Shown: in pieces, positions 22,473 through 36,222 of the stretch
Position numbering within the stretch: the first letter of the stretch is position 1
Layout of the letters: each line of letters begins with the position of its first letter
The notes under the pieces: generated by a model
What the model was told of the DNA's origin: nothing
Databases searched by the model: none
Seen by the model: only the letters and a program-made list of their open reading frames with translations
Position numbers and translations under genes: made by a program
Assembly (NCBI RefSeq): GCF_001039355.2
Contig: NW_019775103.1
Coordinates: forward strand, 12,920 to 76,919
Reading direction: 5' to 3'
Length of the DNA stretch: 64,000 bases
Source: Lingula anatina
Lineage: Eukaryota > Brachiopoda > Lingulata > Lingulida > Lingulidae

Positions 22473-24804
22473 TACCTGTAGAAGTGTATCAAATTGATCA
22501 TTCCTCGATTTGGGCCTCAATAAATAATGACGCCAATATGAAAGACACGGTGCTATATAAACGGGACATTGCGACTATGCAGTTTAGTAAAATTCCCGGG
22601 TTGGCAAATTCAGATAACGATGAGCCGGAAAAGGATTGTACCTACTGTAGTCATGACAATGGGCATAAGGAAACAGAATGTAAGCATAGGTTCCGCGGAG
22701 CATTCGTCTTTATATCCTACTTTAATAAGGAATGACGTCACTTTATAGGTCATTTGATTTCACAATTCTAACGTCATAGTATCAGAAGTTTAATATTCAT
22801 GTTTTATACTTTTGCCAATTAGATGATTGATGATTTTTTCTTTTCACACACACACACAAAAAAAACGTACGTTAGGCAGTTAGATGGCTTTATTTAGCAA
22901 TGAATGTGTTTGTAAACAATTAAAATGGCCCTTAAGGTTTATATCTCTTTTAAAACATCACTTTGAAGAAAGCCGTCATGTTAAATAGCTTTCTATTGCT
23001 GTCTTTTTACATATTGCATGTACTTCCAACTTTTCAAAATTTTCTTTTGCCTACCAGTACGTCATTTGAATGTGCTTGGTTGTTCTTCACAGATACATGT
23101 ATTTCACGAAACTGACTGTTCCTCATGCTCTGAAATAGTCGTTGCAGTATGTCATACGTAATGAATGGTTTTTCGAAGTTCTAAAATATCTGGCTCATTT
23201 GCTAGTCCCCATGAAATAGACTCAAGCGTATTACTTCAATGCTCTAGGATAGGTCGATACACAAGGGTGTATTTGACTTAAATTCAGTGAATATTGAATG
23301 CAACGTATAAATGTAGATCTCTGAAATAAAGCATCTCTCCGGCAGTTTTTGCCAATTGATTCTTTGGCTACAAACGAAATCCCCATAGGCCCCCTGTTTC
23401 TGAGAACCATAATTGAGAAGATGCCCCGTTGACAGCCTAATGAGCATTTCTTGTTAACGATATTTGACTCATACTGCTCTCTAGGAAGGCTTTCCTAAGA
23501 TAATGTGTTTTAGCGCCAAGCTTGTTTAGAGGGTCCAAGCTTCGAACAAAGCCTTGGTTGGATGTCTCCGGAAAACAATATACATGGACAAAGAGGGATT
23601 TTTGACTGATATGCCTTTTAGGTTGGAACAGACAGACCATAGCCTTTGCCTACCGTTTGGCGTCAAGAATACCCGGGGTTGATATATAGTGTACAAAGAT
23701 GTATAGTTACAAAGGGGATTACGGAACTGTTTCACAGCTTGGAGTCACAATGTTTTTGAATCCATTATTGACATCAGTTTCATTTGGCTGGCTTGAAGAG
23801 CATGGTACTATAACTTAATATCCTTCGTGGTAACCTCCAAAGAAATTGAGATATTGGATTCCAAATCTTATAACCCCGCAGCTTCCTGTAAAGTGAAAAA
23901 CTACTATTCTACAAGGACAGACACAGCTTGCAATTGCCACACATATCCATGAAAGAGACAAATCAAATAAAAAGTTTGTACGACTTTCAGTGCAAACTCA
24001 TAAAGCAGATTCACTTTTCAATCGAAACCAGCCATGTTCTGTTGGCAGACTATCGTCCTCGCGGTCTTTTATAATCGCAGACGACGATAAGAATAAAATC
24101 CTCGTCTGCTATTTCACAGCCTTGAGGTCTTAGATAGTAAACAAGGACACAGACAAACTTATTCAAAAGGAAATTCCCCGTGGGGCTTAAAAGGGCGATT
24201 TTATCATTTCTTGCGTCTATCGATGGAGCGGAAATATAGACGAGAGATGAATTTTCTATTGTGTTGCATGGCGTAACACGGAAGAGCGATCATGGCGCAG
24301 AACAAATACGGAAGCATGCGTTTTGAGATAGAGTGCATATGAATGAATTTCGTCGGATTATCGGACATATCAATTTCCAATTGTTACGGATTATGTAAAT
24401 GACCAAATGATTCCTTCGGAGAAGCTGGGAAGTACTGTAAGCCTAACCGATAGTCAGGAGATGGTTTAAGCATGTCTTTTGTGGTCAAAGGCTTATAAAG
24501 CACAAAGGAGTGATGTACAAAACAGCCAATATTATGCCCACGTTGTTATTAAAACGGTTAGTTTCATAGCAAAAACTTCTTTTCTCTCAGAGACATTATG
24601 TTGCTTATTCACATTACGGAGAAAAACGCGTATAAATCTAAATTTCGGTTCAAATTCTTCGTGGTAAGAGTTAAGAGACGATGGGCAACATAAAAGTGAT
24701 AAGGTATTCAAATTTGAGGGTCCAACTACAACGGTTAACATCGCGGAAACGCTCAGAACATCAAAACCTCTAACTGTCAACCAACTGTATGTTGTTTATT
24801 GCAG

Positions 24805-24828
24805 CAGCTCGGAACGAATTACCACCAG
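24805..24828 (+). other. Possible 24-nt microexon
   Basis: TGTTTATTGCAG precedes CAGCTCGGAACGAATTACCA(CCAG), which is followed directly by GTAAGT. The length is a multiple of three and one frame reads QLGTNYHQ. Perfect-looking splice sites this close together are unusual, but no neighbouring exon was found to join it to. Confidence 0.2.
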
Positions 24829-27800
24829 GTAAGTGCCCTTCTTAATCAAAATCTTGTGTCTGTAAATCAATCAAACTTTATTGGTTCTAGAATTATTTTT
24901 TACAAAGACCTGCGACCTTAGGTTTATATAATACAATGAATGGCATACGATAACCTATAATAATCATACATTTGCACACATTACACGACCAGCGGCACAC
25001 ATCTGATGTTTGACATCTGTGAGACACACAGCACTGGAATTGTTTCAACATGCAGATTAAACCTTTTTTTTTTTTTTTGAAATGCACAATTTCAAGTCCG
25101 ATTATGGAGTCCATTTGAATGCAATGAAGTTGGTTTTACGTGAAACAACCTTATCTATCTACATGTGCCAGTTAAACATTCTAATTGCCACAAAGAAATA
25201 ATTGATTAGCTATTAATAATCCTCTATTTCTTATTTTTTGCCTCCCTTAAGTAACTCATACATGGCTATTCCTGCTTGTTGTCTTTTAACTGAGCTAACC
25301 ATACCAGTCAATAATTATCTACGACCTTATTCCAAAGATGAACTTTCATAAGCGTAAACCATTAACAGACGTACGTCCCCAACTTAAACTCATTTTGAGG
25401 ATTTGATTGCTTGGAGAGGCCCTATCTGGATATGTTCCTCATCTTTGTATATATATCAGTAGCCGTCAGACATACAATTAAGTACTATTCTGAACGTATG
25501 ACCCGGTCGACCTTAATTAGTATCCATTTCATACCGATATACAAATGTCAACTAATTTGAAATGCATACCAAATACATAAAGTGAGTGTCTCTGTGAGCA
25601 ATCGTATTAGATAGCTAGACCCAGGGGCCTCTTTAACCGTAGAAGGAAATATCCCATATTCGCTAGCAGGATAGAGATGTCTGTTGTGGTGGTTAACAAT
25701 ATACGTCAGTTCTCTCCAAGGTTAGGGCATTACCTTTCTGACAGGAAAGGCAGTTATGCAAAGTGTAATTTAATACACATGTACCTCAAAAATAGACAGA
25801 TACTTTGACGTACGCGGGGTAAAGCAAACGATTGTCTCTGTAAAAAAAAGATTAATTTATAAATGCGGTAGTCGGAATCCCGATAAAATCGCTACCCAAA
25901 CAATATATGTCAAAAGCCAAGGCTCTTGAGTTATAACCTTGAATGCAAACATCGGAATTCCAGGAAACTCGCACACGTTCTTATCCAGACATTAAGTTAT
26001 CTATTAGGGACCTTATTTAGCTCAGAAGACCAGACAGCAGAGACACTGGGAAAAGTCAATTTGCAATCTCGTCTGTCTGATCTGGCTTGATGTACTCGTC
26101 CTGTAATGGGTAATTGGATTACATCGATACTTAAGTATCATTACTAAGGCATTTCATATGTAGAAAGCGGTGATTTAGAAAACGCGGATGAATATATGAT
26201 TAAACCATAAATAAATCCAAGACGTCTAGCAGAATTAAACGTTTTCCCTGGCTATTAAGAATGCTTCAGAAAGAAAAGGACACCGTGCTTATTTTTAAAT
26301 AAGCACATCGTACCGTTCGCCCCTTGGTAAAAGTAGCCTCTGGATTTTTTTTTTCGGATTCCACCAAGGATCGTGACTTTGGTGTGATCATCTGCTGGGG
26401 GTGGTATGGTATAATGCATGCTTAATATTTTGGGTTAGTTGGTGGAAGACCAACGATTTCAATCTAAACACAACCTCATTTACTTTAGACGACGTCGATG
26501 TAGAAAGCCACGTGCACCACCCAAACCCAATATAGAGGTGCATATCACATGCTGAAGTGTCAAAAAGTAAAATGGAATGAATTCAAAGTTGTATTGAACT
26601 TTTTAAAACACATTTATGTGTTTAGAACAAAAATCCACAATGTTAATTTAATTTCTAATTTTCACCATGTAAATACATTATGTAAGGAGCCTGAATTGTA
26701 ACGTATGTTCTGCTTAACGTATGTTCCGGGTCATTTAATTAAAAATTTTATCGCGTTCCGATGTATTTTGAAGTGATTCAGTCGTGATTAATTATATTTG
26801 ACGTAACGATGTTTTTATAAATATTTTAACTGTAACTCGAGGGGCTTTGCGTCGTGGTTAATACTATGTAACTTATGTTCCTCCCAAAAATTGTCAGAAA
26901 GTTTCACTTGCCCAAATACTTGGTGCAATAAGAAACAGGGTTTGGTTTTCTGTTGCTGACTGAAAATTTATATTGTGATTCTATGATAGTTTGATATTTC
27001 TGATACAATATTTGGACCAGGAATGGAAGTTTATTTACTGTTTAGTTTACTGTCAGTAGGATGTATTACCCCCTTTTTTAGTATTCAGTGACAAGCAAAC
27101 TAAAGTCGCTCAATTAACTGCTCTATACAGAATATTATCATAATTTTTACAAAGTTATATATGTAGGAGGTACGTCAAAAAACAAAACTAGTGCTAATTG
27201 AATTTTTAAAGTGAGTAAAACGTGCATGTGAGAGCATATATATTTTACATATACTTGTTTGAGACATGTATTCGCCTAAATGCTTTTGCGCCTATGTGCT
27301 TGTAAATGTATATGTGTGGGCGCATGCCCATGCATATCTTGGTAATTGCATGTTCATGTGCGTTCTGCTTTTTTTTAATGTTAAAAATGTTAGTAGACGT
27401 CCATGTGCTTAATGGCAATAGCGAGAAAAACAGTGTGGCTGAACTCATGGAAATGTTAAAGGCACATTAGGCTGGACTTTAGATTAAACCTGGCAGACTC
27501 GTCGCTCTAGAGACTATGTGCAATTGATTCTAGTTTGGTTCACATCCAGAGTAATTAAATGTAACAGACACTTTCAGAATAATAAATTGAAACAACCCAA
27601 GCTTTATTTGCAGAGGAAAAATAGTGTTTCATTAAAATGCTAACAGGTTTAATTAAAGCACAGGACAATTAAGTCATATACATCTGATTGATTTATTGAC
27701 GAACGTCGAAGGCCTGCTCGCATCGTGGTATATGAAGCTTTTTACAGGCTAAGAAAGATCTAAATATTGAGAGAGAGTGACGTACCAGAAAGTCTAATAA

Positions 27801-29061
27801 TGAAATGTCCTTCTGTTTTCCACATTTTCCCACATTTATCGTAAAAGTGAACCAAAACTGTGCATACGTGTGCTAAAATAAATAAATAAATAAATATTCA
27901 ACACCAAACGGTGACCACTTGATTAAAAAAAAACATTGGCGTGTAAAACAATGTATAAAGGTATTAAGCACAGCAACACCAAGATAAATCGTTTTCCTTC
28001 ATTGTATTACATCTTTATGAATTAACTGGTAATAAGAGTGCCTTTATCTTGAAGTCAGATTGTGTTAACTGAATGTTATTTGCAGATAATGCCCCATAAA
28101 GTTCTACCGGGCATTTATTGCATGTAACAGAGCAGGCCTTAAGAGATTTTAATCTTAAAAGACGTAGAGAAAGAGAGAAGCCCAAACACAAGGAATGTTA
28201 ATAGACCTTGAAGAGCAGAGTATTGAACGCTTTGTACGATAATGTTGATATGTTTATCCCAAGTCAATTAAGCGATCATAATGTGAACGTCGATACAAAA
28301 GGATCCCGCCATAATTGAGTCTTTGTCAATGACGAAGCTTTCTTTATTAATTGCCTCTCCAGTTTCCGTTGAGCGTGAAGTGTCGGCATGCAAATGAACG
28401 ATGATATGAAGAAGACAATTATATTTAGCATGCTGCCGTAGTGGAAACAAGGATAGACAACTGCTGGGGTTAATACGTTTCTATGAATTACTATAAATAA
28501 GCCGTATTCTTACATGTTATTCTTCAAAAAAACAAACTGAAGTCGATAAATGGTAATGCTTACGTATACATGTCTCCGCAGTAAGGTTAAACGCATGGTT
28601 GGAAAACAAATGACTATAATTAGACCTATAGTTTGAACGTGCTTCGGAAAAAAAGTTTATTTACAAAGTTCACAATTTTATAAAGTGATGGCACCATTTT
28701 TTTATTTGTGGTGCACTGTCCGGCGACATGTTAATCCAGCTGGACCATGCAATAAATGGACTGTAAAGCACAAGAAAGAATCCCCAATGGAAGCAATCAA
28801 TATCGATGTATGTCGATAACTTTTAATACACAGTGTATAAATATATATTCAACATGACGCAAACACTCGCTTGTTTCCTCCTGCTTGATGTATTCACTGG
28901 CCAAATGCTCTCTTTTCAAATCGATTGTTTTGGTGATCGTTGAATTCAATGGGCTACATGTTTGTTTGTTTATTTTTTTCAGTACAATCTTGTCAGTTAT
29001 GAAGTAAACAATTTCCTTATTTTCCACACGCTAGGTCTCTCGTACATAACTCCCATCTATT

Positions 29062-29132
29062 ATGTAGATGAAATATAAAAATAAAATAAATTCATAAAAA
29101 ATATATATCATAAAAATAAAATAAATTCATTT
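29062..29132. repeat. Local duplication of an AT-rich unit
   Basis: AAAATAAAATAAATTCAT occurs twice about 37 bases apart. Confidence 0.75.
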
Positions 29133-29318
29133 GCAGTATTTATTCCTTGAGCAGGAATATACATGTATAAACAGTGGGATTACATCTGGAGAAAAAGGGA
29201 ATCAATGCTAAAATATGCGTAGAATACGTCTCAATGAGTAGAGCTGACAGTCCGACATAGAAGAAAAGGATAGACAAACAGTTGAGAATAAATTTAGAAT
29301 ATGTAATAAACTGTGAAA

Positions 29319-29320
<2 letters not shown>

Positions 29321-29366
<46 letters not shown>
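29321..29366. repeat. (GT)n microsatellite
   Basis: 23 uninterrupted GT units. His/Thr ORFs on the other strand are artefacts of it. Confidence 0.95.
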
Positions 29367-29367
<1 letters not shown>

Positions 29368-32300
29368 GGGGAGGGGGGAGGTAATATGCGGATGTGCCAT
29401 ATGGCCTCATGAAAAGATAACATCACTGATGCAGGTAGAAGATTAAGAGATTAATTCCTGAGATAGCCTATACGGTTACGACTTTCACTCGCAATGGCTC
29501 TTCATCACGGAGAGTGAGAACCGATTACATGGAATAGTTTAATTTAAGTTACATTAAGTGTGTGTGACAGCGTTTGGAAAAATTCGCCACTGTGTTAATA
29601 GTTGAAACTAACGAAATTCTGGTCCTTTGAAGAGCGCGTGAAAAAGTGTAATTACATTCTTCAGCAATGAAAAAGTTTGATGCATTCGAATGTATTTGTG
29701 AAGGAAGTAAATTCTTTTGCAATGTTAAAGAAAATTGGGTTCAAAATCTAAGCTTTCTGCGCGAGACTTACCCCGCGAACATGCCCTGTTCTTTTACAAA
29801 CGTGCATGTGCGTGCACGCTGTAACGCACGTACGTCAAAACTCGGTATGATTCAGTCGCAAGAGGTAAACAAAATCTACATACGAGAAAACAAAAAAACA
29901 TTTCCACTCGAAGGCCACAAGCCACCTGTAGGTAAGAAAACGATCTCAAAAATACCCCTATCTCGCTGATAGCTCAGATGAATGATGGGCTTGAAATAAC
30001 CCTACTCAACAAAGAAAGAATTTTAAATGCCATTAAACCTACTTTGTTCCGGCAACCCTCCTATTATCTGAAACCATGAGCCAATTTGTCTTTATAACAC
30101 GTGGGCTCCTGACACAAAATATTAATAATGACGGACATTAGATTTTAACAGATAAAAATTAATTGATTGTGGAGAAGAGGTTTTATACTGCTCGGGGAAG
30201 ACAAGTGGTGGAAGTGAGAGTACTTGAAATCGCTGAGCTTGCTGATGACAATTCCGACTCTGAAAAGCACGAAAGAAATACGTACAACCTGAAGATCACA
30301 CTTAGGTAGGAAAGACCTCTATATTTTACATCATAGCGCCTCGTTGTCACACGGTGGCAAATGGGCATTATTTTATATATTACTATGGTTTTGTTTTTAT
30401 TTAAGGGCTATTTTTGTAAGCTAAGTAATTTATCCACCAGTGTAGCTTTATTTAAGTCACCAGTCCCGTGAATCACATTTTATTGGTTAATTAAAAAAAA
30501 ACTTACATTGCTTGTAATGCTTGTACTGGGTATAAGATAGTTACTTCTGAGATAATAAATAGACTGGCACGCAAAACGCAAACTGTAAAGATATTCTCTG
30601 GTCATATAAAATGAATTGTTAAAGCACATTCATAAGAAAATCCAAACGAGCGTTTTTATGTTTCCCATTTATAAATGCACTACTCTAATAATGCGTTATT
30701 GATTGAGCGGGGAATGTTATATACACTTGTATTGCTTGAAGGTTTCAGTGAATCTTATTTATTTTTGATTTCCCAACTGAGCTGGATTTTGAATATCACT
30801 GAAATACTTCGAACTGTAATTCACAATCTCGATATTTCACGCGTGATAGAGGCAACAACAACATATATGTATTTTAATATGAAAAGGTATTCTCCGTGAT
30901 TATTTCCGTTTGTCACATTGGATTGTGACTATTGGACGTGGTGTGCTTATTTCCTATATATATATATTTGACACAGCACCAAAGCTGTGATGTAGCTAAA
31001 ACCCACTAAACAAGTACATGTAGCTACTAGTGTCGACCAGACAATTAATACCAAAGTATTGGAGAAAAAGATTAATGGCGTAGCTTCCAAATCCACTGTA
31101 AATCTTGGATGCTATTAACCTTTACTGGCTAATAGTTGAAAAGTCGTATTTTTTCGACGGCATTAGCATAGTGGCAATTGTACTTTTAAGTTTTAATGGA
31201 CATTTAAAAAAAATGTCCATTGTGTGTGTTTTTTTTTTACTCTTTATTTCTTTAGAGGGTGGGATCACACAGGGGTAAAGTAAGAGGGTGGAGAGTGGGT
31301 GGGTCTGGGAGCTCTATACGCTGTCAAATTTAGCCGGCGTCATAGTTTCAGTAGCCAAGTGAATATTATAGCTTTCTTTGCGGTGGTACACCTCACTCTA
31401 AAAGAGTCAGGGGATAATACCTTTCTGAGATCCAATATTATCATATGACACCATTTGGGACGACGTTCGGTCCAAAATAGCCCTGTGTGAACAGAGCTGA
31501 AGAGAATTATGTCAGCGAGTTTCGTCTTGTCTGTGCTCGCCGCAGCAAACTACTGTGTCTGTAAATACAAACAACTATATAGAAGGCGCCTCTTTGATGA
31601 CAAACATACCAAGCAGACGATATAATTATCACGTGGCCCGAGCCGCAAGATTGATAACCCAATGAAAGTTGAAGAAAGGAAACATCTACGTTAAAGCAGG
31701 CAAGGAAGAGAAAGAGACATTTACGCTTTTCGCTTGACACGGAGATTGTACATTACTTTGAGATGAACCACGTTAATCTTTGGTGTCTCTTCACCTTGAA
31801 GCTACCGCATAGATGAAGAGAAGACTGAAATTATGAGTTAGCTACATGTACCTCAGAATGATGAGACAGAGAAATTATTCTGAAAAATTTCTTTTTCTGT
31901 ATGATTGGCGAAAGCAGTAGTTATGCAAGTATGGAATATGGCTACCTAAATTGCAGTAGTGAGTGTATTGCGCTGAAGCGGTCGTTTTAAGAGAAAAAAC
32001 TTGAATTGTTTACTCGACAAGATGTGTTATTTGGTTGGCAAAAAGGGAAGATGAATTCGAATGAAAAAGAAAGACTCTGATATGCGACTGTAGGTAATAA
32101 TAATAATACATAAAGCGGTCTATAGATTCACTAATACTTTCATTTGTCTATTTATTTTCTGTGTTTTAGAAAAATTCCATTACTCTATCTATCAAGAAGT
32201 GTGTAGCATGAAAGATCCAAGAGAAAAGATTCGAAATCATTTGTTGAGCTGTATGGAGTTGCTTTAAATCACCTTCGTCTATATTGTTTCTTCTTACTGG

Positions 32301-33387
32301 TTGACTTTAAAATTACAAACAAGAATTATGTATTCAAATTAGACAATTTTGGTATGATAATCATTGTTGATCTCCTGCATTAGGTTATTTGTTCTGAGGG
32401 AATTAGAACTAATGGAAGTGTATATAACTATTTTTTTCATTTGATTAGCTACTTGCATAATTGTTTGTTTGCCAGTCTGCCTGGACGTTTCTTCTTTTAT
32501 TCCCGATTTTAAACTTACTATACATACACATTCATTCATTTATTCGGGCCTAAACGTTTTTAAACTTGAACGTGACTTTCACCATCATTGACCTGTGCAT
32601 ATATATAAGTGGAATTCTTGAAAGATAGCAACAACAATAGTCTGACTTGCAGCTAGGCAATGTCTTATCACTAGATGAAATTTAGGCCACTTCTTCCAAC
32701 TGCGATGTATATGGTGTCGCCAGTCGCCATGACGCGCACATCCAAGAGCCAGAACATCTTTACGTCCTTAATTAATTGCATTTTCATGTTTTTCGACCCT
32801 CATCTCCATTCATGGGCCATTTGTCTAAAAATCGGGCTTGCTCATTGGGTTTGTGACCCAAAATTTCCAGCGTGTGCTGGCAACGCAACCCATTCAAAGG
32901 CTGTGACGGCCACGGAAATAAAAAACCGTTCTGCTGGCGGTTCACTCCAGTCTGCTTCTTGCTCTGGGGTGCACTTCGGACGAAATAAACCAGAGACTAA
33001 TGGGGACAAGGGATCGGAATTAAGCCGTGATAAACATCCACGTCAGGACTATCGTATATCTCCTTAACGATAATGTCATCTTAATGTAATTTTGATGTTG
33101 AAAGAGACAAGGAGCACCATTTCAGTGATATATTGCTCGCATGGCGTGGGGATTTTGGCAATAATTTGACATATTGATGGGGCATATTTTTTGATGATGT
33201 ATTTAAGACGAAATTGGGGATATTAATATGCGATGGTTGTTTGTACAGTTACATAATGACAGAATGTGTTTTTATTTGACGGTGATGTTGCTATTATTAA
33301 TAGTACCATTATGATCACAACAAATTGTGTTTGCTATTTTAGTTGATGTTAATCATTAAAGCGGGAATCATTTGTGTTACGTTCACT

Positions 33388-33535
33388 GTGTGTGTGCGTG
33401 TGTGTGTGTGTGTGTGTGCATACGTGTGTTCGTGTACATATGTGTATATGCATGTATGTACATGTATGTGTATGTTTATGTGTATGTGTGTGTTCATGTG
33501 TATGTTAGCACATGCACGTGTGCGTGTGCATGTCT
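33388..33535. repeat. Compound (GT)n / (ATGT)n microsatellite
   Basis: GT units grade into TATG, CATG and GTGT units over about 150 bp. It accounts for the Cys/Val and Thr/His-rich ORFs here. Confidence 0.9.
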
Positions 33536-34139
33536 GTATGCTTATTTTGAAATGCTTCAGCATTTTTTTCTGCCTGATTGTAGCCATGTATACTCATTCT
33601 TTTCTAGTAATTGTTTGACGGCATTTTCTTCCTATTCTTCTGTATCTTCTTCTGCTTATTATTATTGTGCCGAAATACATCTAGATGCAGGACGAAAAAA
33701 GTGATTGGAAATTGTCGACAAGTGATTAATTTTATACATTAGGAATCAATTACAATAGACATCTATCGAGTCCACGCTAGGAGCTGTGAACCTATGGAGC
33801 CATAATGTGGTAAAAATGCATATAATATATACAATTCATCATTCACGTTACGTGTGCATACGTAAGTGTTGGCGTATTTGTGCGCGTATGCGAGTGTGCG
33901 TGAAAGTTACAATGTACCAATGTATTCATTTAAGTTTATGTGTTTTAAATTTGGTGTAAAAGATCATCCCAGAGAGCTTGAATACGTACATGTAGTTGAG
34001 ATAACCAAGAATCCATATGATGTATAAGAGAAGAGTTGCGTATCGGTTGGTTTTATATGTTTAATGTTTGTCACTGAATAGAAAAAAAAGCTACACGTGT
34101 CACTGACGAAACTAAAATTGTATTTACGTCATATGACTC

Positions 34140-34255
34140 TGGCTTTTCCCTGATCACGTGCTTGGTCATGTGATTCAAATCGCGGGCGTGGCCAGACTTT
34201 TTCTAGTGATCACCACCAGCTTCATATATAGTCGCCAAGTGTAGAAGATGAAAAC
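34140..34255 (+). promoter_or_regulatory. Promoter-like cluster with E-boxes and TATA box
   Basis: CACGTG, a CATGTG and a CATATATAG box occur within about 80 bases in a locally GC-richer stretch, followed by an ATG whose frame (MKTTRLTLAL) stops after ten codons. No downstream exon was found, so this stays a sequence impression. Confidence 0.18.
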
Positions 34256-35356
34256 AACGCGCTTGACCCTTGCTCTTTAACAACACGCTCGCATGCTGAA
34301 AGAAAATCAAAAGATGATTAGAACTCAAATTAAACCATAAAATTCTCATTACTTGGCATCGGTTGGTCGGGTAGCAATCGGTTTGGAGACAGATTGCGCA
34401 TCAGCATAAAACACTTTTGTCAAAGTCGCCAAACAATAAACAGCTAGCTAAGGCAAGCCAAGTCGATGGATGTATTTTAATAATACTTTTAAAGGGACAG
34501 AATATTTACCTGCTTGTCACCGGAGGCGGATTGGTGACATTTATGACCGACGTATTCTTTGAACACTGTGCGTCGTAAAGACAGAATAAGCCCCACTTGC
34601 TGTCATTTTTTAACTTGGCAAAGAGAGAGATTAGGAGCGTAAACTATGCATATTATTCCCCTGACGTAATATTTAGAAAAAGTTCTGTTTATGTCATAAG
34701 TATATATGACTTATATTTTTTATACAAGATTCTGATGTTGTAAAAGGAGAAAGAGAGCGTTTGAAGACATTTGCTTCATGTGTGTGAAAAAGAAAGACCT
34801 GAAATGTGGAGCGAAAGTCATATTTGGTAGCCTTTTGGTATATTCATTATGTATGAGGAAAATTAAAGAATCATCGGCATCTCCTTCTAGTAAAAGTCTC
34901 CTTGATGTTCACATTACAGTTTCGTCGCAGTTTTCACACACTAGAATACACATCCTACGTCATCGGCCTAACTTCCGGTGAATAAACTGTCACAGACATG
35001 CTTCCGGCCATACAAAATTATTAATAGTTGATGGGTCTTATTACCCGGTAATTAAAGCTTGATCCGTTTTGTTTGTCTTTGGTAATCTCCCTCTCTTAGC
35101 CGGAGGTCACAGCATGACTCTGCTTGAAAAAAATTCTTACTACTGGCACACCGTAGAAAGCTCCTCTCACGAACGTTATGATCAGGCCGTGGTTCAACTT
35201 GGTATGCTTAACAATGGCACTTAGAAAGCAATTACATATCAGTTAATACTGCGGGGCGGCGAGGTGGCGTTCCCTACCTGAGAGGTATCCTTCGTCAACA
35301 GAGTTCCCTTGAGAAGAGGGCTGGGTTGCAGGTTTTAATGCGTTTTTTTTAATCAC

Positions 35357-35359
<3 letters not shown>

Positions 35360-35409
<50 letters not shown>
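35360..35409. repeat. (CT)n microsatellite
   Basis: About 25 units. Confidence 0.95.
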
Positions 35410-35414
<5 letters not shown>

Positions 35415-35689
35415 GTTAGAAGGTGATGTGCCGATTAACTTAGTAGCATTTTTATCAAATAAATTGAATTGAAAGTAGTCATGTCACTATCAATAAACAG
35501 CAATATATTTGCCTTAATTTGCATATTAGATTTATTCATATATTGGCGTCAGCAAAATTCTGTATCTCCGTTTTTTACTGACACAATAACGTGACTGCCT
35601 GCAATAGCTCCAAGGAAAAACTTTACGAGTTTCTGCATTTCGTATCAAAGCAAGCTTATCAATAAAAAACGATGGGATATGGAGGATGG

Positions 35690-35760
35690 GGATCACAGCT
35701 CATTGGTTAGGTGCTCTATTGCAATGCCGACCATACAAACTTGGCAACCAATCCACAAAG
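35690..35760 (+). repeat. Possible tRNA-derived SINE head (degenerate)
   Basis: GGGGATCACAGCTCATTGGT resembles the 5' end and A box of a tRNA (AGCTCA.TGG), but the B box position is poorly matched and no tail is recognised. Not a functional tRNA gene. Confidence 0.2.
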
Positions 35761-36140
35761 ACTGCACAACCTCACTTTGATCCAAGGTCACAAGGTCAAA
35801 AACTTGGCATTGGGTTGAGGCTAGGTATCTTTTCTTACCGACACAGGGTCGGTAAATAATTCGTAACCAGTCATAGGTATGGGTGACATTTTAATGCTCA
35901 AATATAGAATATATATGTCATTAATACACTGCTGATTCGTTCAGAATTCATCAGATGGCGTAACATTATGATGTCGTGACGTGTCAAAAATATTTTAGTG
36001 ACGAAACAATGACGTATTACACGTCATGGTTTATCATTTTTTTTAACAATAAATTATACTTTGCTTCTCGAATGCAAAACTGGAAGCAATAACAATAAAT
36101 GAAAAAAAAAACAACATGAAAACATATTCTGCAAAATGAC

Positions 36141-36146
36141 TTTATT
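36141..36146 (-). terminator. Candidate poly(A) signal downstream of the 36.2-kb fragment
   Basis: AATAAA on the minus strand, 77 bases past the TAA. It supports a 3' end only if the fragment is transcribed. Confidence 0.25.
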
Positions 36147-36222
36147 AGTGAAGGTGAAGAAGGCAAGGCCGATTTATGTGACACAAGTTGGGTATGTAGC
36201 AATTTATGGCAAACCACGTACC

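Larger units (their letters stand above)
22473..29320. other. Intergenic, no confident gene
   Basis: AT-rich, with two short hairpins (24077-24109, 26285-26306) and the possible microexon at 24805. Nothing else supported. Confidence 0.5.
29367..35359. other. Intergenic, no confident gene
   Basis: Holds a CpG- and ACGT-rich patch with a minus-strand donor-like site near 29769-29850, a hairpin at 31195-31221, a 130-codon unsupported frame (32675-33067) and a microsatellite. No gene recognised. Confidence 0.45.

Noticed and set aside
22349-22735. 128-codon ORF
   Set aside because: Its first third is the right arm of a MITE. The rest has no recognised domain apart from a loose Cys/His spacing near the end.
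29140-29426. Thr/His-rich minus ORFs
   Set aside because: Translation of the GT microsatellite.
32675-33067. 130-codon ORF
   Set aside because: No domain, no splice or poly(A) context, and the antisense strand is also open over the same GC-richer patch.
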